NCBI RefSeq assembly: GCF_037154015.1
Contig: NZ_JBANRL010000001.1
Coordinates: 1,116,001 to 1,180,000, forward strand
Length of the DNA: 64,000 nt
Source: Altererythrobacter aquiaggeris
GTDB taxonomy: Bacteria > Pseudomonadota > Alphaproteobacteria > Sphingomonadales > Sphingomonadaceae
Direction of reading: 5' to 3'
Positions 35,170-43,318 of this stretch are shown here, piece after piece (within the stretch, counting starts at the first letter, position 1; every line of letters starts with the position of its first letter). A program made the position numbers and the translations under genes. The notes beneath the pieces were generated by a model. That model was not told the DNA's origin and ran no database searches. It worked only from the letters and a program-made list of their open reading frames with translations.

Positions 35170-35955
35170 GTGGCCGAACCAGCCAAAGTCGACCCGATGT
35201 ACCAGTTCACCATCAAGCCGTTCGCCGGCACTGAGGGCTGGGAAATTGCGGGTTACAATATTGCGTTTACAAACAGCGCGCTGTGGATGGGCATCACGTT
35301 TGTTGCCCTGCTGGTCTTTGTGCTCGGCGGGATGAAGCGCGAGCTGGTCCCCGGCCGCTGGCAGATGGCCGTCGAAAGTTTCACCGGCTTTATCGAGGAT
35401 ATGCTCGAAGCCAATGTCGGTAAGGAAGGGCGTAAGTATGTGCCCTATATCTTCTCGTTGTTCATGTTTATCCTGTTTGCCAACCTGCTGGGGCTGCTGC
35501 CGCTGGGCCTTGTAGGGGTTCACCCGTTCACCTTTACCAGCCACTTTACGGTTACTGGCGTTTTGGCGATTATCAGCTTCGCGATCGTCCTGATCGTGGG
35601 CTTCTGGAAGCACGGCTTTCACTTTTTCTCGCTCTTCGTGCCGCAGGGCACGCCGTGGCCGATGGTCCCGATCATCTTCCCGATCGAGCTCGTATCCTTC
35701 CTTGTGCGCCCCTTCAGCCTCGCCTTGCGACTGTTCGTGGCGATGATGGCCGGGCACGTTCTGCTGGAAGTTCTTTCCAGCTTCGTGATCGATGGCACCA
35801 ACGCAGGCCCGCTTTGGGGCACCGTGGTCGGCCTTCCCAGCTTCCTGCTGATGATTGGCATCTGCGCGCTAGAAATTCTCGTGGCCGGCATTCAGGCCTA
35901 CGTCTTCGCACTGTTGAGCTCGCTTTACATCAATGATGCCGAGAATTTGCACTAG
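35170..35955 (+). CDS. atpB: ATP synthase F0 subunit a
   Basis: The 261-residue inner-membrane subunit forms the proton half-channels against the c-ring. The essential arginine region is SLALRLFVAMMAGH near residues 180-193, with another channel helix at the C-terminus (EILVAGIQAYVFALLSSLYI). The start is set at GTG 35170, giving MAEPAKVDPMYQF, which fits alphaproteobacterial AtpB, and an AAGGAT ribosome-binding site lies nine to ten bases upstream. ATG starts further up are inside atpI. It is 42 bp before atpE. Confidence 0.96.
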   Translation: MAEPAKVDPMYQFTIKPFAGTEGWEIAGYNIAFTNSALWMGITFVALLVFVLGGMKRELVPGRWQMAVESFTGFIEDMLEANVGKEGRKYVPYIFSLFMFILFANLLGLLPLGLVGVHPFTFTSHFTVTGVLAIISFAIVLIVGFWKHGFHFFSLFVPQGTPWPMVPIIFPIELVSFLVRPFSLALRLFVAMMAGHVLLEVLSSFVIDGTNAGPLWGTVVGLPSFLLMIGICALEILVAGIQAYVFALLSSLYINDAENLH

Positions 35956-35997
35956 GTTTTCGTTTCAATCTATCTGATTTTCTAAGGAGTAATTACT

Positions 35998-36225
35998 ATG
36001 GACGCAGAAGCAGCAAAGCTGATCGGTGCCGGTCTGGCAGCTATCGGTGCCGGCATGGCCGCCATCGGTGTGGGTAATGTTTTTGGCTCGTTCCTGGAAA
36101 GCGCATTGCGCAATCCCGGTGCGGCTGACGGCCAGCAGGGCCGACTGTTCATCGGCTTCGCCGCCGCTGAACTTCTCGGCCTGCTGGCATTCGTTGTCGC
36201 GATGATCCTGATCTTCGTCGCCTGA
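35998..36225 (+). CDS. atpE: ATP synthase F0 subunit c
   Basis: The 75-residue hairpin of two transmembrane helices has the polar loop RNPGAADGQQG and the proton-carrying glutamate in GFAAAELLGLLAF (Glu near residue 58). Many copies form the rotating c-ring. The ribosome-binding site TAAGGAGT is the best in the operon. A perfect 10-bp hairpin follows the stop codon. Both features suit the high copy number this subunit needs. Confidence 0.97.
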   Translation: MDAEAAKLIGAGLAAIGAGMAAIGVGNVFGSFLESALRNPGAADGQQGRLFIGFAAAELLGLLAFVVAMILIFVA

Positions 36226-36241
36226 CGCAAACCGATAAATT

Positions 36242-36265
36242 CCGGCCGGAGTGAGCTCCGGCCGG
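36242..36265 (+). other. Perfect 10-bp hairpin in the atpE-atpF' gap
   Basis: CCGGCCGGAG (36242-36251), a TGAG loop and CTCCGGCCGG (36256-36265) form a perfect stem starting 16 bases after the atpE stop. No T-run follows, so it is not a normal terminator. It probably protects the upstream atpE message from 3' exonucleases or dampens downstream expression. The role is inferred. Confidence 0.75.
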
Positions 36266-36298
36266 TTATCCTCTGATTGACCCTTCGGGACGTTTTCA

Positions 36299-36793
36299 AT
36301 GCCTCAGATCGCACAGATTGCCGATACCTATTCGAGCCAGATATTCTGGCTGCTGATATTTTTCGGCCTGGTTTTCTTCGTGATCGGACGCGGTATGGTT
36401 CCCAAGGTGATGGACACCGTTGCAAAGCGTGACGGGCAAATCGCGTCCGACCTCGCAGCTGCTCAGGCGGCACGCGATCAGGCCGATGTCGAAGAGGAAG
36501 CCTGGCGCAAGCGCGAAAATGAAAACCGCGCTGCCGCACAGGCTTTGGTCGCTGAAGCAAAGGCGAAAGCCGGTGCTGACAGTGATAAGAAACTTGCCGC
36601 CGCGCAAAAGCGTATCGACAAGAAGCTGACCGACGCTGAAATGCGGATCGATGCCTCACGCCAGTCGGCTCTCAGTGAAATTCAGGATGTCGCAGCACAA
36701 GCCGCACAAGATATCGTGCGACAACTCGCCGGCGTCAAAGTGACGGCAGCGGCAGCCAAATCCGCTGCAAAGGAGGCTATGGCCAATGTCTAA
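36299..36793 (+). CDS. atpF2: ATP synthase F0 subunit b' (peripheral stalk)
   Basis: The 164-residue protein has one N-terminal transmembrane helix (QIFWLLIFFGLVFFVIGRGMVP near 14-35) and then a long charged, Ala-rich coiled coil that forms the stator stalk. Having two different b-type subunits (b' and b) next to each other is usual in alphaproteobacteria. This first copy matches b' by its short N-terminus (MPQIAQIADTY). Its stop overlaps the next b gene by eight bases. Confidence 0.93.
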   Translation: MPQIAQIADTYSSQIFWLLIFFGLVFFVIGRGMVPKVMDTVAKRDGQIASDLAAAQAARDQADVEEEAWRKRENENRAAAQALVAEAKAKAGADSDKKLAAAQKRIDKKLTDAEMRIDASRQSALSEIQDVAAQAAQDIVRQLAGVKVTAAAAKSAAKEAMANV

Positions 36794-37352
36794 TGCGCCT
36801 GAAGTCTTCGCGACACAAGCTGCTGAAATCAACGCCACGGTCGAACATGGCGCCGGAAAGCATATCGAACCCGAATTGTTTGGCATTCCGCCGTTTGGCA
36901 TCGTGGCGATCGCAATGACGGTGTTGATCCTGATCGCAATTTTCGGCGCAAAGGTTCACAAGACAATCGCCGGCGGCCTCGACAGTAAAATTGCCGACAT
37001 TCGCCAGCAGCTGGACGAAGCCAGACAGCTTCGTGCGGAAGCCGAGGCACTGAGGGCTGAATATACCGCCAAGATTGCCGGTGCTCAGAAAGACGCCGAA
37101 GCGATGCTGGAAACGGCTCGCGGCGAAGCAGACGGTATTGTCGCGAAAGCGGAGGCCGATGCGACTGCCATGGTTGAGCGGCGTCAACGCATGGCGCAGG
37201 ACAAGATCGCCTCGGCAGAGCGCGATGCAGTCGATCATGTGCGTGAAACCGCGGCAGTTGTCGCAGCCGGCGCTGCAAAGACATTGATCGCCAAAAACCA
37301 TGATGCAGCGGCCGATCGCAGACTGGCCGACGAACTGATATCCTCGATGTAG
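36786..37352 (+). CDS. atpF: ATP synthase F0 subunit b (peripheral stalk)
   Basis: The 188-residue protein has a 35-residue N-terminal extension, one transmembrane helix (FGIVAIAMTVLILIAIFGAKV, about 37-57) and a long coiled coil rich in Ala, Glu and Arg. It pairs with b' to hold F1 against rotation. It is the last gene of the F0 operon. No F1 gene (alpha, beta, gamma, delta, epsilon) follows, because F0 and F1 operons are separate in alphaproteobacteria. A strong terminator lies 20 bases downstream. Confidence 0.95.
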   Translation: MSNAPEVFATQAAEINATVEHGAGKHIEPELFGIPPFGIVAIAMTVLILIAIFGAKVHKTIAGGLDSKIADIRQQLDEARQLRAEAEALRAEYTAKIAGAQKDAEAMLETARGEADGIVAKAEADATAMVERRQRMAQDKIASAERDAVDHVRETAAVVAAGAAKTLIAKNHDAAADRRLADELISSM

Positions 37353-37372
37353 ATTTACGTCGATATTCAAAC

Positions 37373-37398
37373 GGGCGGCCCGCGTGGCCGCCCTTTTT
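37373..37398 (+). terminator. Rho-independent terminator of the atp operon
   Basis: The 8-bp GC stem GGGCGGCC / GGCCGCCC (37373-37380 and 37386-37393) with a CGCGT loop is followed by TTTTTGTTTT. It begins 20 bases after the atpF stop codon. Confidence 0.93.
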
Positions 37399-37427
37399 GT
37401 TTTGGCGTGCCCAAACTGCGATTTGGG

Positions 37428-38183
37428 TTAAAAGTTATCCTTGGCGACGCGCAGTGCGGCGAAGGTCGCAGCAGGCGTGTCACCGCCCCAGCGGGCGCTG
37501 ATTTCAGCGCTGTCTGCGCGAAGAAACGGATTAGTCCTGAGTTCGCGGGCCAGCGGCATCGGGACAGTTGGCTCACCGCGCGCCCGCTTGTCGCGGATTT
37601 CCTCCGCATAGGCCGCCAGATCGGCATTGTCAGGGTCGGCATGGACAGCGAAGCTGGCGTTCGCGGCGGTATATTCATGTGCGCAGTACAGCATCGTGTC
37701 GGCGGGAAGCGCCTTCACCCTTTCCAGACTGCTCCAGAACTGATCGGGGGTCCCTTCGAACATCCGCCCGCAACCAAGCGCGAACACGGCATCCCCGATA
37801 AACGCGACGCCTGCTTCGGGCAAATGGTATGCGATGTGGCCGTTTGTGTGGCCGCTCACGTCGATAACATTCGCAGTGTGCCGGCCGAGTGAAACGGTAT
37901 CGCCGTGTGCAACGATTGTGCCGATCGGGCTAATCCGTTCGACTTCTTTCGGCGCAGTGATGGTGCATCCCGCGGCGTCCTGTATCACCTTGTTGCCGCC
38001 AGCATGATCGGGATGCCAGTGCGTGTTCCAGATCTGGGTGATTTTCCATCCCTTGGCATCCGCCTGGCGTAGATATTCTGCACCATCAGGCGTATCGATC
38101 GCGGCCGTTTCTCCGCTGGCGGGGTCGTGAGCGAGATATCCGTAATTATCGGACAGGCACGCAAACTGGTGAATTTCGATCAT
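37428..38183 (-). CDS. gloB: Hydroxyacylglutathione hydrolase (glyoxalase II)
   Basis: The 251-residue metallo-beta-lactamase-fold enzyme has the metal-binding motif THWHPDHAGG near residues 55-64 and later ligands in HTNGHIAYH and FIGDAVFALGCGR. The C-terminal helices that bind glutathione are present (RELRTNPFLR). It hydrolyses S-lactoylglutathione to lactate and glutathione in methylglyoxal detoxification. ATG 38183 begins MIEIHQFACLSDNYGYL, the family's N-terminus. It lies downstream of rpsA, separated from it by that gene's terminator. Confidence 0.94.
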   Translation of the reverse strand: MIEIHQFACLSDNYGYLAHDPASGETAAIDTPDGAEYLRQADAKGWKITQIWNTHWHPDHAGGNKVIQDAAGCTITAPKEVERISPIGTIVAHGDTVSLGRHTANVIDVSGHTNGHIAYHLPEAGVAFIGDAVFALGCGRMFEGTPDQFWSSLERVKALPADTMLYCAHEYTAANASFAVHADPDNADLAAYAEEIRDKRARGEPTVPMPLARELRTNPFLRADSAEISARWGGDTPAATFAALRVAKDNF

Positions 38184-38214
38184 CACAGCATGATAGTCCA
38201 GCAAACCGAAGTAG

Positions 38215-38248
38215 AAAAGGCCCGCCAGCTTCGATGAGCTGACGGGCC
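38215..38248 (-). terminator. Rho-independent terminator of rpsA
   Basis: Reading leftward, a 12-bp stem (GGCCCGTCAGCT with AGCTGGCGGGCC, one mismatch) with a six-base loop is followed by TTTT. It starts 55 bases after the rpsA stop and precedes gloB. Confidence 0.88.
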
Positions 38249-38302
38249 TTGCCTTATCTCACTACCGCGCGCGAGCGCGGCAGGATCAACCGATCAATAC
38301 GA

Positions 38303-40012
38303 TCAGTCGCCTTTCTTTTTGAGCGCTTCACCCAGGATGTCGCCCAGCGATGCACCCGAATCGGATGAACCAAACTTGGCCACCGCTTCCTTCTCTTCGG
38401 AAATCTGGTGTGCCTTGATCGAGAAGTTCGGCTTCTTGGAACGGTCGAAACCGGTAACCATCGCGTCGATCTTCTGACCGGTCTGGAAACGATCGGGACG
38501 CTGTTCGTCGCGGTCGCGGCCAAGGTCCGAACGTTTGACGAAGCCGGTAGCGCCGTCGTCGCCGGCCTGCACTTCGAGGCCGCCATCGCGAACTTCGAGA
38601 ACAGTCACGGTGACTACATCGCCGCGCTTCAGCGCGCCTGCTGCCGACGCGCCTTCAGCCGAAGGTGCGCCCTTTTCAAGCTGCTTCATGCCCAGGCTGA
38701 TGCGTTCCTTGTCGGTATCGACATCCAGAACAACTGCCTGCACTTCTTCACCCTTACGGTGGAGAGCGAGAGCGTCTTCACCCGAGATGCCCCATGCAAT
38801 GTCCGACATGTGAACCATGCCGTCCACATCGCCATCGAGGCCGATGAACAAGCCGAATTCGGTAGCGTTTTTGACTTCGCCATCGACAACCGTACCAACC
38901 GGGTGCTTGTCGGCAAATTCTTCCCAGGGATTGCCCATGGCCTGCTTGAGACCAAGCGAAATGCGGCGCTTTTCCGAATCCACTTCGAGGACCAGCACTT
39001 CGACTTCCTGTGATGTCGAAACGATCTTGCCCGGATGGACGTTCTTTTTGGTCCAGCTCATTTCCGAAACGTGAACCAGGCCTTCGATGCCGGATTCGAT
39101 TTCGACGAATGCACCGTATTCGGTGATGTTGGTAACGGTACCGGTCAGCTTTGCGCCAACTGGATACTTCGCTGCAACACCGTCCCACGGATCGCTTTCG
39201 AGCTGTTTCATGCCGAGCGAAATACGTTGTGTTTCGGCATTGATGCGAATGATCTGCACGGTCACGGTCTGGCCGATTTCGATCACTTCGCTCGGGTGAT
39301 TAACGCGCTTGTAGCTCATGTCGGTGACATGGAGCAGCCCGTCGATACCGCCGAGATCGACGAATGCGCCGTAATCGGTGATGTTCTTAACGACACCGTC
39401 GGTAACCTGGCCTTCAGCCAGCTTGTCGATCAGTTCGCTGCGCTGTTCTGCGCGGGTTTCTTCCAATACGGCCCGGCGCGAGACAACGATGTTGCCGCGG
39501 CGGCGATCCATTTTGAGGATCTGGAATGGCTGCGGCATGTCCATCAGCGGGGTAACATCGCGCACGGGGCGGATATCGACCTGGCTGCCGGGCAGGAAGG
39601 CTACAGCGCCGTCGAGATCGACTGTGAAGCCGCCTTTGACGCGGCCGAAAATGCGCCCTTCGACGCGCTTTTCTTCACCAAACTCGCTTTCGAGCTTGTC
39701 CCACGCGGCTTCGCGGCGTGCGCGGTCGCGGCTGAGCATTGCTTCGCCATCGGAGTTTTCGACGCGGTCGACATAAACTTCGACTTCATCGCCGACTTTC
39801 AGTTCGCTATCGCCTTCTCCGCGAACGAATTCCTTGAGCGGGACGCGGCCTTCTGATTTGAGGCCGACATCGATCACTGCCTTGTCGTTTTCGATCGCGG
39901 TGACAGTACCTTTGACTACGCGGCCTTCAAAGCCGCCATCGTCGGCATTGCCGAATTGTTCGTCGAGCATCGCGGCGAAATCGTCGCGTGTCGGGTTGGG
40001 CGCAGTTGCCAT
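38303..40012 (-). CDS. rpsA: 30S ribosomal protein S1
   Basis: The 569-residue protein is built of six consecutive S1 (OB-fold) RNA-binding repeats. Repeated cores are VTNITEYGAFVEIESGIEGLVH, VKNATEFGLFIGLDGDVDGMVH and VKNITDYGAFVDLGGIDGLLH (each shown only in part). S1 unfolds and recruits mRNA leaders to the 30S subunit. The order cmk-rpsA on the same strand, with aroA upstream, is conserved across many proteobacteria. The C-terminal 90 or so residues are a more degenerate repeat and a lysine-rich end. A structured 350-bp region precedes it. Confidence 0.97.
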   Translation of the reverse strand: MATAPNPTRDDFAAMLDEQFGNADDGGFEGRVVKGTVTAIENDKAVIDVGLKSEGRVPLKEFVRGEGDSELKVGDEVEVYVDRVENSDGEAMLSRDRARREAAWDKLESEFGEEKRVEGRIFGRVKGGFTVDLDGAVAFLPGSQVDIRPVRDVTPLMDMPQPFQILKMDRRRGNIVVSRRAVLEETRAEQRSELIDKLAEGQVTDGVVKNITDYGAFVDLGGIDGLLHVTDMSYKRVNHPSEVIEIGQTVTVQIIRINAETQRISLGMKQLESDPWDGVAAKYPVGAKLTGTVTNITEYGAFVEIESGIEGLVHVSEMSWTKKNVHPGKIVSTSQEVEVLVLEVDSEKRRISLGLKQAMGNPWEEFADKHPVGTVVDGEVKNATEFGLFIGLDGDVDGMVHMSDIAWGISGEDALALHRKGEEVQAVVLDVDTDKERISLGMKQLEKGAPSAEGASAAGALKRGDVVTVTVLEVRDGGLEVQAGDDGATGFVKRSDLGRDRDEQRPDRFQTGQKIDAMVTGFDRSKKPNFSIKAHQISEEKEAVAKFGSSDSGASLGDILGEALKKKGD

Positions 40013-40365
40013 ATGTTGGAGTTTCCTAAGTATTCAAATTCCGGCCGCCGGTGTAATCCCGGGGTCTTTTCTCCGCGCCGGCGGGATTGCCGTTGCGGGC
40101 CAAAGGGGCCGACATCTCCACCGGGCCGAATGCCGTAATGGAGGTTCGCATGGCTAACGGAACGGTGGAGGCGGAATTACCGGGAGGAAGGCTGGAAAGC
40201 GCTTGCACCTGCCGGCAATGCTGTTGAGCTTGCCTTCGCCGGGCCGTATGCCCTTCGAACGGACGCGCGCCTAGGCGAAGGGCACACAAAATGCAAGCGA
40301 TTTGGCATTATCCGCCCGCGTCGGTAAGCGAGGAATGTGGCCTTCCCGCCAAACCCGGGACGACA
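40013..40365 (-). other. Structured gene-free stretch between cmk and rpsA
   Basis: No coding frame is convincing in these 353 bases. Two perfect inverted repeats are present: TGCCCTTCG with CGAAGGGCA (40249-40257/40276-40284) and AATCCCG with CGGGATT (40055-40061/40082-40088), the second ending about 45 bases before rpsA. Neither has a T-run. The stretch probably holds the rpsA promoter and an untranslated leader. S1 is known to repress its own mRNA in E. coli, but control here is inferred. Confidence 0.55.
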
Positions 40366-40998
40366 TTACGCAGGATGCTGTTTGATTGCCTCTTCGACAG
40401 CTTCGATGGCGGCGGCAATCGCCTCGTCGCGGCCAAGTGTGGAGGTGTCCAGAATATACGCATCAGGTGCGGGGAAAAGCGGCGACGCGGCGCGTTTGCT
40501 GTCGCGGTCGTCGCGGCGGCGAAGATCGGCAGCGATCGTGTCCAGTGTCACATTTTCGCCGCGGTCCCGCATTTCGCGAAACCTGCGCTCGGCACGCGCA
40601 GCGACTGTGGCGGTTACAAACAATTTGGCCGCTGCCTCTGGCGCGATCACGGTGCCGATGTCACGTCCATCAAGGACCGCGCCGCCGCCTTGCCGGGCAA
40701 AGGCCTGCTGCCGCCTGAGCAATGCCTCACGAACGGACGGATGGACCGAAACCCGGCTCGCGAGACCGCCGACCGCCTCGCTGCGAAGCACGTCATCGGC
40801 CAAAAGTCTGTCTGGGAAGTTGCAACCGCGCAGCGCATCGCCGGCATCATCGGCATCACCGCCGTTCAATTCGACCTGTCTGCCGACCGCCCTGTAAAGC
40901 AGCCCGGTGTCGAGGTGAGGCAGACCAAAATGCGCTGCCAGTGCCTTGGCAATCGTCCCCTTGCCTGATGCGGTAGGGCCATCGACCGCGATGATCAT
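40366..40998 (-). CDS. cmk: Cytidylate kinase
   Basis: The 210-residue P-loop kinase starts MIIAVDGPTASGKGT, the nucleotide-binding loop of Cmk, followed by LDTGLLYRAVG and DGRDIGTVIAPEA, both typical. It phosphorylates CMP and dCMP. Its start overlaps the stop of the small membrane-protein gene by four bases. That gene in turn overlaps aroA, so the three are one transcription unit leading to rpsA. Confidence 0.95.
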   Translation of the reverse strand: MIIAVDGPTASGKGTIAKALAAHFGLPHLDTGLLYRAVGRQVELNGGDADDAGDALRGCNFPDRLLADDVLRSEAVGGLASRVSVHPSVREALLRRQQAFARQGGGAVLDGRDIGTVIAPEAAAKLFVTATVAARAERRFREMRDRGENVTLDTIAADLRRRDDRDSKRAASPLFPAPDAYILDTSTLGRDEAIAAAIEAVEEAIKQHPA

Positions 40999-41264
40999 GA
41001 CGCGGCTCTCCTGCGCTGTATGAGTTCCTTGCCAAGGCCGAACAAGGCAATGGCCATCCAGACGATTTCGAGCACCAATGTGGGCAAGTTGAAGTTTACC
41101 AGTAGCGATATAGTCAGTAGAACAGCCCCCGCGAAATTTGTCAGGTTAAACAGTATCATGTTCATTTGTTTTACCACATTGCTGTAAGCAAAGGCAGAGA
41201 CGATACAGATCATCCCCGCAAAGCCGATGAGGTCGGCGGTGAATGAACTGATATGGTCTGTCAT
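40995..41264 (-). CDS. Small membrane protein, CBU_0592-like
   Basis: The 89-residue protein has three hydrophobic segments (about 9-28, 37-58 and 62-80) and a basic C-terminus (KELIQRRRAAS). The start DLIGFAGMICIVSAFAYSN and the LNLT-like loop resemble the CBU_0592 family of uncharacterised bacterial membrane proteins, sometimes labelled permease without proof. It overlaps aroA and cmk by four bases on each side, so it is translated with them. It has no known role in aromatic or nucleotide synthesis. Confidence 0.78.
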   Translation of the reverse strand: MTDHISSFTADLIGFAGMICIVSAFAYSNVVKQMNMILFNLTNFAGAVLLTISLLVNFNLPTLVLEIVWMAIALFGLGKELIQRRRAAS

Positions 41265-42571
41265 GTTGCTCCTAGTTCGTGCAGCAATTGTTCGAAATTG
41301 GGGAAGCTGGTTGCAATCGGGGCTGTATCGTCAAGCTCCACGCCGCCGCTGCTCGCCAGCCCCGCCACAGCCATGCTCATCGCGATCCGGTGGTCGAGAC
41401 GCGTGATGACCGGGCCGCCTCCGGGTAGTGGCGCACCGCCCGTTCCATCGATAGTCAGGCCGTCTTTCTGCTGGGTGACCGTTGCTCCAGCCAATTCCAA
41501 AGCGGTGGCCATCGTGTCTAGCCGGTCCGATTCCTTGACCCGCAATTCTTCAAGGCCTCTGGTCACTGTGGTTCCGCCGGCAACCGAGGCTGCAACAAAC
41601 AGCACGGGAAATTCGTCGATCATGGCAGGGGCGAGGGCGGGGTCAACCTCCACACCCCGCAATCCAGAGTGCTTCACGAGCAGATCGGAAACGGGTTCGC
41701 CGCCCACTTCGCGCAGGTTCACTTCCTCGATATGGCCGCCCATTTGGCGCAGGACCTGAAACAGTCCGGCGCGTGTGGGGTTGAGGCCGACGTTCTCGAT
41801 GATAATTTCGCTGCCCGGGACGATCAGTGCGGCGACCGCAAAAAAGGCTGCAGATGATGGATCACCCGGTACGTCAATATCTTGCGGCTGCAGGTCTGCG
41901 CCGCCGCGCACTTTGATGATACGTTCGCCGTCGACAACTTCGACCGTAACGTCCGCGCCAAAGCCCCCGAGCATCCGTTCTGAATGATCGCGCGTCGGCA
42001 CCGGCTCGATGACTGTGGTGATGCCGGGCGTGTTGAGCGCTGCCAGCATGACAGCGCTTTTAACCTGCGCAGAGGCGACAGGCAGCCGGTAGGTGATGGG
42101 AATTGCGGGCTGGATACCGCGTAATATCAGCGGCAGGCGGCCACCGGGGGCTGAACTGATTTCAGCGCCCATTTGCGACAACGGTTCAATCACCCGGCCC
42201 ATCGGACGGCCCGAAAGGCTGGCATCGCCGGTAAAGCTTGCCGTAATGCCTTGGCTGGCAATCAGGCCCATCAACAACCGTGTCGAGGTGCCGCTGTTCC
42301 CCATGTCTAGCGGCGTATCAGGCTGCAACAATCCGCCCACACCCACGCCGTGGACTTCCCAAGTCCCGTCATCTCGGCGCTTGATCGTGGCACCCATGGC
42401 GCGCATTGCCGCCGCCGTCGCAAGGACATCTTCGCCTTCCAGCAGCCCGTGAATTGTCGTTTTGCCGATCGCCAACGCGCCCAACATCAATGCACGGTGG
42501 CTGATTGACTTGTCGCCCGGCACGCGAATGCGGCCTTTCAGCGGTCCGCAAGGCATGAAACGGCGCGGCAC
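41261..42571 (-). CDS. aroA: 3-phosphoshikimate 1-carboxyvinyltransferase (EPSP synthase)
   Basis: The enzyme of about 436 residues has two inside-out alpha/beta domains. Visible signatures are RVPGDKSISHRALMLGAL near the N-terminus, GNSGTSTRLLMGL near 105, and RVKESDRL (LRVKESDRLDTMATAL) in the second domain. It joins phosphoenolpyruvate to shikimate-3-phosphate in chorismate synthesis. The start is uncertain: GTG 42571 follows GGAAGG and gives a normal N-terminus, while GTG 42616 would add 15 residues and ATG 42556 remove five. Whether it is the glyphosate-tolerant class II type cannot be judged safely by eye. Confidence 0.93.
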   Translation of the reverse strand: MPRRFMPCGPLKGRIRVPGDKSISHRALMLGALAIGKTTIHGLLEGEDVLATAAAMRAMGATIKRRDDGTWEVHGVGVGGLLQPDTPLDMGNSGTSTRLLMGLIASQGITASFTGDASLSGRPMGRVIEPLSQMGAEISSAPGGRLPLILRGIQPAIPITYRLPVASAQVKSAVMLAALNTPGITTVIEPVPTRDHSERMLGGFGADVTVEVVDGERIIKVRGGADLQPQDIDVPGDPSSAAFFAVAALIVPGSEIIIENVGLNPTRAGLFQVLRQMGGHIEEVNLREVGGEPVSDLLVKHSGLRGVEVDPALAPAMIDEFPVLFVAASVAGGTTVTRGLEELRVKESDRLDTMATALELAGATVTQQKDGLTIDGTGGAPLPGGGPVITRLDHRIAMSMAVAGLASSGGVELDDTAPIATSFPNFEQLLHELGAT

Positions 42572-42779
42572 CAGGCCTTCCAAGGTAGTTCCGGTGGACA
42601 AGGTTGCAATTCTCACAAAATAGGCTGCAGTCAGGGCGCACGCTTTGACAGTGCCTTTGGCCTATGGCAAGGCGCGCGCCGAAGTGGTCGGGTGCTTGAT
42701 TCAGGCACACGCGCCACCCATCCTGATTTAGTTGAAATTGCAGCCTGTCGCGGACGGCGGGCGCTAGCGAGGAATTACA

Positions 42780-43112
42780 ATGGTCAAGCCAGAGTGGGGC
42801 ACCAAACGGAGCTGCCCGAAATGCGGCACCCGGTTCTACGATCTCGGAAAAGCTGATCCCGTCACTTGCATCGAATGCGAGAACGAATGGGATCCGGAAC
42901 CCGTGCTTAAGAGCAAGCAGCCAATTCCGTTCGAAGAGAACGAGAAAAAGAAAGACAAGCAGGCCGACAGCGACCTTGCCGACGATGATGCGGATCTGGA
43001 AGATATCGACGACGGCGAAGATTCGCCCGATAATGATGTCGATCTTGGCGGTGACGACGATCTTGGCGTAGGCCCGGGTAAAGGCGATGATGACGACAAG
43101 CCTGAAAGCTGA
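42780..43112 (+). CDS. TIGR02300 family zinc-ribbon protein with acidic tail
   Basis: The 110-residue protein has an N-terminal zinc ribbon (CPKC at 14-17 and CIEC near 31-34, in KRSCPKCGTRFYDL and PVTCIECENEW). An extremely Asp/Glu-rich tail follows over residues 60-105. This is the TIGR02300 family, which is confined largely to alphaproteobacteria and has no known function. It is divergent from aroA with 163 bp between them, has a GAGGAA ribosome-binding site, and is followed by a large hairpin and tRNA-Ala. Confidence 0.9.
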   Translation: MVKPEWGTKRSCPKCGTRFYDLGKADPVTCIECENEWDPEPVLKSKQPIPFEENEKKKDKQADSDLADDDADLEDIDDGEDSPDNDVDLGGDDDLGVGPGKGDDDDKPES

Positions 43113-43121
43113 TATAATTCT

Positions 43122-43170
43122 TGCCAAATGGCGGGGCTCTTAATAAAGGGCCACCTCCCGCCATTTGGCA
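43122..43170. repeat. Perfect 14-bp inverted repeat between TIGR02300 gene and tRNA-Ala
   Basis: TGCCAAATGGCGGG (43122-43135) is matched exactly by its reverse complement at 43157-43170, with a 21-base spacer containing TTAATAAA. No T-run follows on either strand. It starts ten bases after the TIGR02300 stop and ends 13 bases before the tRNA, so it may act in termination, RNA processing or regulation. Confidence 0.85.
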
Positions 43171-43183
43171 GGTAAATTGGTAT

Positions 43184-43259
43184 GGGGCCTTAGCTCAGCT
43201 GGGAGAGCGCAACACTGGCAGTGTTGAGGTCAGCGGTTCGATCCCGCTAGGCTCCACCA
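43184..43259 (+). tRNA. tRNA-Ala (anticodon GGC)
   Basis: The 76-base cloverleaf has acceptor arms GGGGCCT and AGGCTCC, discriminator A and an encoded CCA. The D-arm has AGCTCAGCTGGGAGAGC. The anticodon stem CAACA/TGTTG closes the loop CTGGCAG, giving anticodon GGC for alanine. The T-loop has GTTCGATCC. A terminator hairpin follows ten bases downstream. Confidence 0.97.
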
Positions 43260-43268
43260 ATCATCTGG

Positions 43269-43318
43269 AAACCACCGGAATGTCTGGAAATCCCAGGTAT
43301 TCCGCTGGTTTTCTTTTT
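43269..43318 (+). terminator. Rho-independent terminator of tRNA-Ala
   Basis: AAACCACCGGAAT (43269-43281) pairs with ATTCCGCTGGTTT (43299-43311), one mismatch, with a smaller CTGG/CCAG stem inside. The T-rich run TTTTCTTTTT follows. It begins ten bases after the tRNA CCA end. Confidence 0.88.

Noticed and set aside
37410-37427. CCCAAA/TTTGGG hairpin just after gloB as a terminator
   Set aside because: The stem is only six weak pairs and no T-run follows in the gloB direction.
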